Below, in pieces: positions 43,449 to 51,934 of a stretch of DNA of 64,000 nucleotides (positions are counted from its first letter, which is position 1; the number at the start of each line of letters is the position of its first letter). A program made the translations under genes and the position numbers. This stretch comes from Luteibacter sp. UNC138MFCol5.1 (GTDB lineage Bacteria; Pseudomonadota; Gammaproteobacteria; Xanthomonadales; Rhodanobacteraceae), in NCBI RefSeq assembly GCF_900110505.1, contig NZ_FODZ01000001.1, positions 1-64,000 of the forward strand. The letters are read 5' to 3'. Below the pieces are notes generated by a model. It ran no database searches and was not told the DNA's origin. It saw only the letters and a program-made list of their open reading frames with translations.

Positions 43449-43751
43449 TCAGCCGGGCAGCTTGTCGGCCAGTACATCGGCCTTGCGAATCACCGGTGCG
43501 CTGGCGAGCAGCTCGCTCGCGTTGTCCATCAGCGCCGCGGCGACCTTGCCGTTCAGATGGGCGTCGCGGCCCGTGTCGTCGCCGAAGGCATCGAAAATCG
43601 CGAACGTGCTCGAGTCGAAACGCACGGCGAACCAGGTGGTGGTGCCGGGTTCGGCATCGACGAGTCCCTTCGCGCTCTCGAGGAAGGAGGCAACGTCTTC
43701 TTCGCGGCCGGGCTTCGCGTGCAGTTCAACGTAGAGGCTCTTGGTCGTCAT
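43449..43751 (-). CDS. Antibiotic biosynthesis monooxygenase-fold protein
   Basis: A 100-residue ABM/YgiN-type protein: LYVELHAKPGREEDVASFLE, PGTTTWFAVRFDSSTFAIFD and a C-terminal helix. Members are small dimeric quinol monooxygenases or simply ferredoxin-like barrels; the substrate is unknown. It lies 104 bp upstream of psiE on the same strand. Confidence 0.8.
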   Translation of the reverse strand: MTTKSLYVELHAKPGREEDVASFLESAKGLVDAEPGTTTWFAVRFDSSTFAIFDAFGDDTGRDAHLNGKVAAALMDNASELLASAPVIRKADVLADKLPG

Positions 43752-43891
43752 GTCGATCTCCGGTGGGTGGTAGATCCGAACGACTCGATACTGCGCCGAT
43801 TGGCGACAGGATGCACGTGCCGCGTCACGATGAAGAGCGAATCATGATCGCGGGACGAGTTCGACCTTTATTCCCGGTCGACCAGGTGGTA

Positions 43892-45127
43892 TCAACGGCT
43901 GGTCGCCACACGGGTGCGCGTCGTGACGGCCTCGGTGCTTCGCTCCTGCGCGTCGCTCAGAACCAACGAGAAAAACATCACCTCGGCGCCGTTGTACAGC
44001 TTGAAGAGCACCCGATGGCGGCCCGCGGAGAGACGAAGGCGTATCTTGCCCTCGCTAAGGTTGTAATCGGCGATCTCGCGTTTCATCGATCGGGCATCCC
44101 GCAGAAACCAGGGCTTTACCGGCGCGCCGCCTTTCCAGACGAGTCGATCGTCCACCCACACTTTCGCCGCGTCGTCCGCGCCGATCCACGCCCATAGTTC
44201 ACTGTCGCGGTCGAGCCTCAACTCGGTGTAGCCGTAATAAACGGCGCTCTCGGAAGGGTCGGGGAGGAACAACGGGTATTCGCTTGCCCGGACATAGCGC
44301 CACGTGAGCGTTCTGCCCGACTTTCCTGCGTAGGTTCCGTCGAGATCGACGGCCAGCTCCGGCAGCTCCGGATGCTCCAGTGGCTGGTCGCCGATCGCAT
44401 CGAATGGCCCCACGACATACCACGTGTCGACGTACAGGCGGTTGGCATACGTGCCACCGGGACCGACGCTGCGGCCCCCTGCCGCCCGGACCGGCGCATC
44501 GAGGGGCGGGATGGACGAGAACCGTCCCCGCGGCACGACGTCCGCGCCGCGCCCACGAACCGTGGCGACATCGAACGGGGTCAGCTCGGCATCCCCTGCA
44601 GAACCGGCCAATCGGGCGCCTCCCGGCCCACCCTTAGCGTCCCCGGCCGCTGATGCGGCGCCGGGCGATCCCGACTGTGCGTCGCGCATCGACGTCGCGG
44701 CGAGCTGGGTTTCGAGCTGGGCCAGTTGCGCGAGTGCCTCGGCCTCCGTGCGCGGCATCTTCGGCAGCGCTGGCAGCTCGGCATGCTTTTTCTTCAGGGC
44801 GTCGTAGCGCGCTCGCGCTTGCTCGAGAGCGTCTCGCGCCGAATGAATGGGGCGGAACGGACGTGGCGCGGTGTCCTGCGAACGCTGCGCAAGTGCAGCC
44901 TCGGCGGATGACAGGTCGTTCAGACGCTGGGTCGCCGCCGCCCGGAAGGCGGCGTTGCGGGTCGCCTGCACCCGCCCGTACACGTCGTTCGAGGCCGGGC
45001 GGAGCTGAGTCAGGTAGTACGCCAGGCCCAGCACGAGGGCGTGCGTCAGGATGGACCAGAGCACATCGCGTGCCGGGCTTTCGTTTCGGATCGGGCGATA
45101 CGGATCCCACGACGATCGCCTGGCCAT
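43892..45127 (-). CDS. TonB-topology protein with a PA14/carbohydrate-binding-like domain
   Basis: A 411-residue protein with a short basic N-terminus, one membrane segment (near residues 21-40, DVLWSILTHALVLGLAYYL), a coiled coil (about 55-150; ALEQARARYDALKKKHAELP), a Gly/Ala linker and a C-terminal strand-rich domain. That domain (YVDTWYVVGPFD, LWAWIGADDAAKVWVDDRLV, RHRVLFKLYNG) resembles PA14 or galactose-binding-like modules. It has no TonB C-terminal domain. It is the last gene of an exbB-exbD operon (1 bp after exbD), the position where tonB would be expected. The start is the ATG at 45127. Confidence 0.7.
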   Translation of the reverse strand: MARRSSWDPYRPIRNESPARDVLWSILTHALVLGLAYYLTQLRPASNDVYGRVQATRNAAFRAAATQRLNDLSSAEAALAQRSQDTAPRPFRPIHSARDALEQARARYDALKKKHAELPALPKMPRTEAEALAQLAQLETQLAATSMRDAQSGSPGAASAAGDAKGGPGGARLAGSAGDAELTPFDVATVRGRGADVVPRGRFSSIPPLDAPVRAAGGRSVGPGGTYANRLYVDTWYVVGPFDAIGDQPLEHPELPELAVDLDGTYAGKSGRTLTWRYVRASEYPLFLPDPSESAVYYGYTELRLDRDSELWAWIGADDAAKVWVDDRLVWKGGAPVKPWFLRDARSMKREIADYNLSEGKIRLRLSAGRHRVLFKLYNGAEVMFFSLVLSDAQERSTEAVTTRTRVATSR

Positions 45128-45128
45128 G

Positions 45129-45551
45129 CTAATTCCGGACGTGGACCGCGAGGTTGGTGAGCCCTTCGAAGGCACACAGATCCATGATGCTTACGACGTC
45201 TTCGAACGGGGCATGGCGATCTCCGTCGATGCGAATCACCGCATGCGCATCGCGCGCCGCGAGGTCGCGCAGACGATCGTGCAACTGGTTCTGCGTCGTC
45301 GCGACGCCATCGACGTAGATCGCTCCGTCGCGCGCCACGGCGATGACCATGCCCGTCGTCGATGCTTCGTCCGCGCGAAAGGTCGCCGCGGCTTTCGGAA
45401 GATCGACGGGAATGGACCGATCGCGCTTGTTGTCCTGGTTCGCCTTGAAGGTGGTCGCCACCATGAAGAACATCAGCAGGAAGAAGATGCAGTCGATCAG
45501 AGCCACCAGCCCGATTTCCGGCTCATGATCGTCCCCCAGATCGATCTTCAC
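45129..45551 (-). CDS. exbD: ExbD/TolR-family proton-channel subunit
   Basis: A 140-residue protein with one N-terminal membrane helix carrying the conserved Asp (EIGLVALIDCIFFLLMFFMV) and a periplasmic ExbD/TolR domain (VDGVATTQNQLHDRLRDLAA). With ExbB it would form a proton-driven motor. The start is the GTG at 45551, set by the GTGA overlap with the exbB stop. Confidence 0.9.
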   Translation of the reverse strand: MKIDLGDDHEPEIGLVALIDCIFFLLMFFMVATTFKANQDNKRDRSIPVDLPKAAATFRADEASTTGMVIAVARDGAIYVDGVATTQNQLHDRLRDLAARDAHAVIRIDGDRHAPFEDVVSIMDLCAFEGLTNLAVHVRN

Positions 45552-46171
45552 GATGTCGCGCCGCTCGTCGTGCCCATGAAGTGGGTCCGCAGGAGCGCGC
45601 CCGCCTGCCGTTCCAGCTCGAGGCCAAAGGCGGTGATGCGGTATTTGAAACCGTGGTAGAAGGCCAGCGCCGGCAGAGCCACGCAAAGGCCGGCCGCCGT
45701 GTTGACCAGGGCTTTCGAAATCCCGCTCGCGAGCAATGCCGGATCGACGGGACCGGAGAAGGCGAGCGCATGGAATGCTTCGATCATGCCGGCCACCGTG
45801 CCGAGGAGGCCCACGATTGGCGCAACGGTAGCGATGATCGCCAGGGGATAGATACGGCGAAGATGGTCGCGAAGCTCGATGGAGGCGATGTCTTCCACGC
45901 CCTTCGTGATCGACGCCAGATCGTGCGCACGATAGTCCAGCATGTAGCGCAGCATGCGCGAGAGCGTACTCGGATCGCTCGAGATCAACGTCTGGACCTG
46001 GTCGATCCTGCCCTCTTGCCACAAGACATCCGCCCGGCGCGCGAGGCCCTCGGGGACGACAAGTCGCTTGCGAACGCTCCGAAACCTCTCGATAGCCACC
46101 AAGAGCGCGATCACCGACATCGCCAGCAAGACCAGGATGGCCAGCCCCCCTTCTCTCAGCTCACCCATCAC
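45548..46171 (-). CDS. exbB: ExbB/TolQ/MotA-family proton-channel subunit
   Basis: A 207-residue protein with three membrane segments: LAILVLLAMSVIALLVAIE at the N-terminus, then PLAIIATVAPIVGLLGTVAG with the conserved GLLGTV motif, and GISKALVNTAAGLCVALPAL. It is the first gene of the exbB-exbD-43892 operon. The conserved motifs place it in the MotA/TolQ/ExbB family; whether the motor serves TonB-type transport or another task is open. Confidence 0.92.
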   Translation of the reverse strand: MMGELREGGLAILVLLAMSVIALLVAIERFRSVRKRLVVPEGLARRADVLWQEGRIDQVQTLISSDPSTLSRMLRYMLDYRAHDLASITKGVEDIASIELRDHLRRIYPLAIIATVAPIVGLLGTVAGMIEAFHALAFSGPVDPALLASGISKALVNTAAGLCVALPALAFYHGFKYRITAFGLELERQAGALLRTHFMGTTSGATS

Positions 46172-46400
46172 GGAAACCCCGGCCGGGCATAAGCCGATGA
46201 CAGCTGGTGAGACGCAGGGAAGTCGGGGACGATCGAGCCGGCAGAGCAGGCAAACAGGCGACGATTCATAGGCGTCCGTTCATCAGCGAGTGCGCCGAGT
46301 ATAGGTCGATTTCCCGCTTCTCGCGGACCAGGGTTAGGGTCGCGAACGCACTGCCGCCCACCGGGCAGCAGCGGTCCAGGCCAAGTCGACGAATTCGGCA

Positions 46401-47591
46401 TCAGGATGACGGTTCGAGTTCGACCTTGATCCACCCGGGCTGCCGCTGGTCGAACTGCTCGTAGGCCGCCAGTGCGTCGCTCAGTGGCTCGCGTTCGGTC
46501 AGGATCGACGTCGGAACGACCTGCCCGCTGCGCACGAGCTCGACGAGCATGGGCACGTACTTGCGATGGTTGCAGTTGCCCATGCGCACGGTGAGGTTCT
46601 TGTTCATCGCCGCGCCGATGGGAAACAGGTTATCCGAGGGCGGGTAGACACCGATGATGGCCACGGTGCCCGCCTTGGCCACGGCGTCGACGGCCCAGGC
46701 CAGCGACTGCATCGGTCCGTCGCCCGCCTGGAAGTGGTCGGCGTCCTCGCGCGCGGCGGGCGACGCCTGCTTCGCCGTCTCGGGCGTATTCGACTTCTTC
46801 GCCGGTCCTTCGTGCGCGTGTTCGGCATCCACGCCCACCGCGTCGATGACCGAGTCGACACCGATGCCGCCCGTCAGCTGCTTGATCGTTTCGACCGGGT
46901 CTTCCTTCGAGAAGTCGATGACTTCCGCGCCCTGGTTCCTCGCCATCTCCAGCCGATCCGGATGCTGGTCGATCGCGAAGACGCGACCTGCGCCCATCAG
47001 CTTCGCGGATGCGATCGCGAACTGCCCTACCGGTCCGCAGCCGAACACGGCGACGAGGTGACCCGGCTTGATGCCGGCAAGGTCGGCACCGAAATAGCCC
47101 GTAGGAAAGATGTCGGAGATGAGGATCGCCTCGTCGTCGCTGACCTCGTCCGGCAGGCCGACCAGGTTGACGCCGGCGAACGGCACACGGACCTTCTCCG
47201 CCTGCATGCCATTCAGGCCGCCGGCTTCCTTCGGGCCACCGTAGAACGCGGTCCCCGGACCGTTCGGATTGGCGTTGTCGCACTGCGCCGAATAACCTGC
47301 GCGGCAATACGAGCAATAGCCACACGCGACCGTCGACGGGATGACTACGCGGTCGCCGACCTTCAGGTTGCGCACGGCCGAGCCGATTTTCTCCACCACG
47401 CCGACGCCTTCGTGTCCAAGGATCGTTCCCGGCTCGACGCCCGCCATCGTGCCGCGGATGAAGTGCAGGTCGGTGCCGCAGATCGCCGAGCTGGTCAGCC
47501 GGACGATGGCGTCGGTGTCGGCTTCGATGGTCGGCTCGGGCACGTCGTCGAGGCGGATGTCGCCTGTCCCGTGGAAGACGATGGCTTTCAT
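46401..47591 (-). CDS. Zinc-dependent alcohol dehydrogenase (FdhA-like)
   Basis: A 396-residue medium-chain dehydrogenase. Catalytic zinc ligands lie in SAICGTDLHFIRG and GHEGVGVVEKIG, and structural zinc cysteines in CGYCSYCRAGYSAQC. The Rossmann loop is AVFGCGPVGQFAI and the NAD-specific acid is in AIDQHPDR. A charged insert (HEGPAKKSNTPETAKQASPA region) resembles that of glutathione-independent formaldehyde dehydrogenases. The ATG at 47591 gives the normal MKAIVFHG start. Substrate is not fixed by sequence. Confidence 0.88.
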   Translation of the reverse strand: MKAIVFHGTGDIRLDDVPEPTIEADTDAIVRLTSSAICGTDLHFIRGTMAGVEPGTILGHEGVGVVEKIGSAVRNLKVGDRVVIPSTVACGYCSYCRAGYSAQCDNANPNGPGTAFYGGPKEAGGLNGMQAEKVRVPFAGVNLVGLPDEVSDDEAILISDIFPTGYFGADLAGIKPGHLVAVFGCGPVGQFAIASAKLMGAGRVFAIDQHPDRLEMARNQGAEVIDFSKEDPVETIKQLTGGIGVDSVIDAVGVDAEHAHEGPAKKSNTPETAKQASPAAREDADHFQAGDGPMQSLAWAVDAVAKAGTVAIIGVYPPSDNLFPIGAAMNKNLTVRMGNCNHRKYVPMLVELVRSGQVVPTSILTEREPLSDALAAYEQFDQRQPGWIKVELEPSS

Positions 47592-47690
47592 AAGATACTC
47601 CGGCATGTGAGAGCCACGACGTTATCGGTCGGGCCGTGAACGGCCGGCCCGCAAACTGTCGCCGTCCGATGATCGTCCGCGTCCGCGCGG

Positions 47691-49184
47691 TCAGATCGCC
47701 TTCTTCACGGGCGACGCAGGTGCCTCCACCCGCACCAGCTTCATCGGCGGCGAGCCTTCGATCATCGTGAAGCTCGAGAAGTCGCGCGTGAATTCGACCG
47801 TGATCCCCAGGGATTCGGAGCGAAAGCGTCGTCCGGAGAGCGTGACGAGTCGCTCCGCGATGGGCGCACCGGCATGCGCGTAAAGACCGTCCGGCCGGGC
47901 TTCGAGGACGACATCGAGTCCGCCGCCGACGAAGTGCCCGGCCGCTTTGGCGTACTCGGCAAGGCTGAGCGTTCTCTCTTCGCTCGCCGGTGCGGCGATG
48001 TCGGGCCAGCCGTAGTCGGTGGCCACCGCCCGGACGACATCGGCCACGATTCGCCGGTCACCGCCGTTGGTCAGCACGACGACGCCTTCGCCCTTGTCCG
48101 CATAGGCGATCATGAACACGTAATACCCGACGTTGACACCGTCGTGCATGAAGCGCGACGGACCGTTCGGATAGACGGCCACGCCCATGCCCCAGTTGTC
48201 CCTGACCGCGGTGAGCATCTGCCGCGTCATCGCCGGTGACAGACGATGACCCGTCTTGCCCTGGGCGGAGGCCTGGATGTCCATGATAAGGCGGGCCAGA
48301 TCCGCGGCGGTCGTCCACAGGCCCGCGGGCGCGAGCTCCGGCTGGAGGCGGTAGTTGCCGGCAACGACGCTGCCGTTTTCGTGCCCGAACGCCAGGTTGG
48401 TGACCAGCTCGGGCGACGGCGGCATGGCGAAGGCGCTGCGTGTCATGCCGAGCGGGCCTAGCACTTCGCGTCGCTCAAGCTCGGCGAACGGTGCACCGCC
48501 TGCGTCGGCGAGTGCGACCTGCGTCACGACGTAGCCACCGCCGGAATACTCGAACGTCTGCCCGGCGGGAAGCACGCTGCGCACGGCGGGCGTGTTGGCG
48601 GGCGGCACGCCGTCCAGGATCTGTTCGGGCGTGGGCAGCGGCACGCCGGGCATGTAGCCGATGAAGCCATGGACGCCGAGCCCCGACGTATGACTGAGCA
48701 ACTGGCGTAGCGTGACGCCGTGCGGCGCCAGCGCCGGGTCCGCCGGAAGTTTCCAGGAACGAAGCGCGTCGTCGATGTTCGCATCCAGCCCGAGCTTTCC
48801 CTGCTCGACCAAGCGCAACGCCAGTACGGCGGTGGCGACCTTGCTGATCGAGGCTGACTGGAACACCGTGTCGGGCGTCACGGCCTTGCAGCTCACGACA
48901 TCGCGCACGCCCCACCCGCGCGCCCAGGCGAGCTTGCCGTCGTGGATCACCGCGACGCTGATGCCGGGCACGCCGTACTGGCGCATCCGCTCGGCCAGCG
49001 TAACGGGCTTGTCGCCCTTCCGGATGACGGGCGGCAACAGATGCGATTCCACGTAGCGCGTGTGCGCGTTGTCCGGCCCACCCGCGGAAGCGGCAGGCTC
49101 GGGACACAGGGCGAACGCCGGCGCCGCGGCGAACCCGGCCACGACCATCGCTCCACGCATGACGAGTCTTTCGATGCCTCGCAT
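47691..49184 (-). CDS. Exported beta-lactamase-family serine hydrolase
   Basis: A 497-residue class C/penicillin-binding-like protein with a Sec signal (residues 1-25), the nucleophile motif SISK at 112-115, a YSG motif (FEYSGGGYVV near 215) in place of YxN, and a C-terminal lipocalin-like part similar in style to DUF3471. Members include esterases, D-amino-acid peptidases and true lactamases, so resistance cannot be assumed. It follows an M56/BlaR1-like gene and blaI by 40 bp on the same strand, suggesting inducible expression. Confidence 0.85.
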   Translation of the reverse strand: MRGIERLVMRGAMVVAGFAAAPAFALCPEPAASAGGPDNAHTRYVESHLLPPVIRKGDKPVTLAERMRQYGVPGISVAVIHDGKLAWARGWGVRDVVSCKAVTPDTVFQSASISKVATAVLALRLVEQGKLGLDANIDDALRSWKLPADPALAPHGVTLRQLLSHTSGLGVHGFIGYMPGVPLPTPEQILDGVPPANTPAVRSVLPAGQTFEYSGGGYVVTQVALADAGGAPFAELERREVLGPLGMTRSAFAMPPSPELVTNLAFGHENGSVVAGNYRLQPELAPAGLWTTAADLARLIMDIQASAQGKTGHRLSPAMTRQMLTAVRDNWGMGVAVYPNGPSRFMHDGVNVGYYVFMIAYADKGEGVVVLTNGGDRRIVADVVRAVATDYGWPDIAAPASEERTLSLAEYAKAAGHFVGGGLDVVLEARPDGLYAHAGAPIAERLVTLSGRRFRSESLGITVEFTRDFSSFTMIEGSPPMKLVRVEAPASPVKKAI

Positions 49185-49224
49185 CGTTCGTGTCCTTTCA
49201 GGGGGTATCGGGGTGGCAGACGTC

Positions 49225-50787
49225 CTACTGACGACGGACCACGCTGCTGACGATCAGGCCGTCGCGGTCGAGCAGGAAGAACACCTGCTCGGCCCCATGT
49301 TCGTGCTGCACGTCGTAGCTGTCCCAGCCATAGTCCGTGACGCCGTTGAATCGATACGACTGCACGGGACCGAGCGCGTCGAAGTACTTCGCCAGCGACT
49401 CGCGCTGCGCCGCGCTCTTCGGCGGCGTACCGGAGCGCGTGCCCGCGTCGGTGGGAGGATTGGTCAGAACGAGTCGCAGCGCTTTTTCGCTCTCGGGGTA
49501 CGGTGTCTGTTCGCGGATCCTCGCGGCGAGCGCTGCCCGGATCGCTTCGGCACGCGCCTCGTCGACGCGGTTCGCCGTCGCGGCCAGCGCGCCGTGGATG
49601 TAGACCGCCATGGCCTCGACGCGATCCCCCGCACCGCGGGTGAATTCGAGCCGCGCGTCGAGCACCGGAATCACGAACGACGTTTCGCTGACCGCGGGTG
49701 CGTCGATGGTCCCCTGCGCCATGAACTGGCCGATCGGCGTCACCGTCAGGTCGTCGCCCTTGCGCGCCACGGTGACCAGCGAGTAGTCGCCGAGTTCGTA
49801 CTCGCCGGCGTAGGCATCGAGGAGATCCGGGCTGATCCGGATGGCCCCGTTCGTGGCCGGCACGGCGGTGGCGGGAGGCGTCACCTGTGCCGCGAACACC
49901 GCCATGCCAAGCGCGACGCTGATCAGGGCGAACGCGGTGGCGCGTGCCCAGCGTCCTGGCTGCGAAAGCATGATCCTGATCCGGTGTTCGAGGAACGATC
50001 GCGATTCCGACATGGCGGTGACCGAACCGATGAATTCGGACTGGTTCTGCCCTACCTGGATCAGCGTCTCGCAGTACTCCTGCACCTGGCCACCCGAGCG
50101 CAGCACGCGCGCATCGCAATCGACCTCGATCGCGCAGCGAAGGCGATGGAACTGCCACCACAGCAGCGGATTCCATGGCATGGCTGAGAGCAGCACCAGG
50201 GCGCCGGCGACGAGCAGCGGATCGCGCGCCCGCAGATGCGACTGCTCGTGGGCCATGACGTAGCGCTGCTGCCCGACCGACTCGCGCATCACCCACGCCG
50301 GCACCACGATGCGCGAGCGGATGAGGCCGACCACGGCGGGGCCGGCGCTGTCTGAAACCAGCACGGGAACGCCGCACAGCTGGCCCGTGGTCCATCGGCG
50401 CTTGCGTCGCTGAAGGATGAGCGCGCTGGCGGACAGGAAGGCGACCAGAGTGAACGAGCTCGCGGCCCATATGTCGATCGCCGCCCTGTTCACCGACGGG
50501 GATGCCGTGTAAGCACTCGCTCCGCTCCAGTCGATTGCGACCGATGCCAGGGGAATCGAGGTGGTGTCCCGCAAGGCGATGGCGGACGCCGCGCGCGTCG
50601 GCGTTGCGGGCTTGGGCACCGAAACCGTCGCCATGCCGATCGGCAGCGCCACCGAGGCGACGATCGCGGCCATCCACGGCCAGCGCTTCGGCATTCGCCG
50701 GGACGTCATCGCCTTTTCGGTCATGAGGGCCGCCGCGCCGAGGGCCATCGCGACGAGGACGGCATACACCATCCAGGCCAGCATCAT
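49225..50787 (-). CDS. M56/BlaR1-like membrane metallopeptidase with a DUF3471-like tail
   Basis: A 520-residue protein with N-terminal membrane helices, the zinc motif HEQSH at 180-184 in VMAHEQSHLRARDP, a further helix near residue 305, and a long periplasmic end. Instead of a penicillin-sensor domain the end shows a strand-rich block (LDAYAGEYELGDYSLVTVAR) like DUF3471, then a last block (SYRFNGVTDYGWDSYDVQHE). In BlaR1/MecR1 systems such a protease triggers removal of the BlaI repressor. The start overlaps the blaI stop (ATGA). Confidence 0.8.
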   Translation of the reverse strand: MMLAWMVYAVLVAMALGAAALMTEKAMTSRRMPKRWPWMAAIVASVALPIGMATVSVPKPATPTRAASAIALRDTTSIPLASVAIDWSGASAYTASPSVNRAAIDIWAASSFTLVAFLSASALILQRRKRRWTTGQLCGVPVLVSDSAGPAVVGLIRSRIVVPAWVMRESVGQQRYVMAHEQSHLRARDPLLVAGALVLLSAMPWNPLLWWQFHRLRCAIEVDCDARVLRSGGQVQEYCETLIQVGQNQSEFIGSVTAMSESRSFLEHRIRIMLSQPGRWARATAFALISVALGMAVFAAQVTPPATAVPATNGAIRISPDLLDAYAGEYELGDYSLVTVARKGDDLTVTPIGQFMAQGTIDAPAVSETSFVIPVLDARLEFTRGAGDRVEAMAVYIHGALAATANRVDEARAEAIRAALAARIREQTPYPESEKALRLVLTNPPTDAGTRSGTPPKSAAQRESLAKYFDALGPVQSYRFNGVTDYGWDSYDVQHEHGAEQVFFLLDRDGLIVSSVVRRQ

Positions 50788-51158
50788 TTCGTGTCCTTGT
50801 CGGCGTGCTCGGCGAGCAGCTTGCGCATGCGGCCGATCTGCTCGGTCGTGAGCTTCTGCTCGGAGACCAGGTGAGAGAAAAGGAGTTCCGTCGAGCCCTT
50901 GAACAGTTTGTCCGTCAGGTGCTGCAACGCGTTCTTCCGAGCGGCCCGCTGCTTCACGCTCGCGAAGTAGCGGTGGCCCCGTCCCTCTTCTTCGTAGCCG
51001 ACGTATCCCTTCGCCTGGAGCGTGCGCAACACCGTCAGTACGGTGGTGTAGGCGAGCCTGTCGCTCAGCTTCTCGCGAACGTCCGCCACCATGGAAGGCC
51101 CGTGCTCCCACAGCACCTGCATGACGTCAGCCTCGCGGTCGGTGAGGGAGATCTTCAT
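50784..51158 (-). CDS. blaI: BlaI/MecI-family repressor
   Basis: A 124-residue winged-helix repressor: KISLTDREADVMQVLWEHGP, AYTTVLTVLRTLQAKGYVGY and a C-terminal dimerisation helix region. It is the first gene of the blaI-M56-hydrolase operon. Two 18-bp operator-like dyads of the BlaI type overlap its promoter, so autoregulation is well supported by sequence. Confidence 0.92.
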   Translation of the reverse strand: MKISLTDREADVMQVLWEHGPSMVADVREKLSDRLAYTTVLTVLRTLQAKGYVGYEEEGRGHRYFASVKQRAARKNALQHLTDKLFKGSTELLFSHLVSEQKLTTEQIGRMRKLLAEHADKDTK

Positions 51159-51179
51159 GCACGGCCCCTGCGGCGATAT

Positions 51180-51241
51180 CTACTAAAGATGTAGTAGTGA
51201 TACGCCCGAAGGGCCGCCCGCGTCAACTAATTATTTAGTAG
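51180..51241 (-). promoter_or_regulatory. blaI promoter with two BlaI-type operators
   Basis: On the minus strand, TTGACG (51221-51226), an 18-bp spacer and TATCAC (51197-51202) form the promoter. Operator 1, CTACTACATCTTTAGTAG (51180-51197), touches the -10. Operator 2, CTACTAAATAATTAGTTG (51224-51241), covers the -35. Their centres are 44 bp apart, about four helical turns. TACTA...TAGTA matches the known BlaI/MecI TACA/TGTA-type dyad. Confidence 0.85.
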
Positions 51242-51740
51242 ATGACGCGGGAGGGCGCTTCGCTTCGTAGGTCCCGACTTCACCGTCATCCGACAGTTCC
51301 GAGATCCTGGGCTCTCCACTGTAGGTGCTCAGCATGAGCGCCTTGCGCGCATCGCCCGTGACGATGAACAGGCTCGCGCCGGACGCGGCATTCGATACGA
51401 CCTTGAAGTGCTCCACCTTTCCGTTGGCGGAATCGAGCGTCAGCACGGCTTCACCGCCCTGGTCGACGGTGCCGTACCCCCCGCGCTCGGTGCCGTCCGG
51501 GCCGTTGATGACGATACCCGAGAGGTCACCCGCCCGGGTGCCCGTCTTCCCGTCGATCGTAGGTCCCGGTACGGGCGCCCCGATGACGACGCGAGGGATA
51601 CCGGCCGCATCGTCGATCACGATGCCCCTCGCGTGCAGGATTCGATCGCCTCGCTGCGTGGCGATGAAAGCGGCCGCCGAAAAGCAGACCGCGATCGACG
51701 ACAATCCGAGGCTCAGCCATGACACCACCGCTGCGCGCAC
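51231..51740 (-). CDS. Membrane-anchored protein of unknown function
   Basis: A 169-residue protein starting at the GTG at 51740, which has AAAGGAG 7 bases upstream; a longer in-frame start at 51785 lacks this. The N-terminal hydrophobic segment (VVSWLSLGLSSIAVCFSAAA) is an anchor or signal. The rest is Gly/Asp-rich with strand repeats (ARGIVIDDAAGIPRVVIGAP, GIVINGPDGTERGGYG, PRISELSDDGEVGTY) suggesting a beta-solenoid or propeller-like fold. No family is named. Its stop lies inside BlaI operator 2, so repressor binding could affect its 3' end. Confidence 0.6.
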   Translation of the reverse strand: MRAAVVSWLSLGLSSIAVCFSAAAFIATQRGDRILHARGIVIDDAAGIPRVVIGAPVPGPTIDGKTGTRAGDLSGIVINGPDGTERGGYGTVDQGGEAVLTLDSANGKVEHFKVVSNAASGASLFIVTGDARKALMLSTYSGEPRISELSDDGEVGTYEAKRPPASSTK

Positions 51741-51934
51741 CGTGAACTCCTTTATCGAATGGGTGGTTCCGGCCACGTAGCACACCGCCGTTGCGCGGCC
51801 ACCGAACGTCCGGCGACCATTTAGCCCGAGACGGCGCGAGCCCGCAACGATGCGCCATCCCTATGGATGATTGCGTGGGGCCGCGGGGTGTGATTTTTTC
51901 GACAGACCATCTTCAGGGAGCGTACCGCGCCTCG

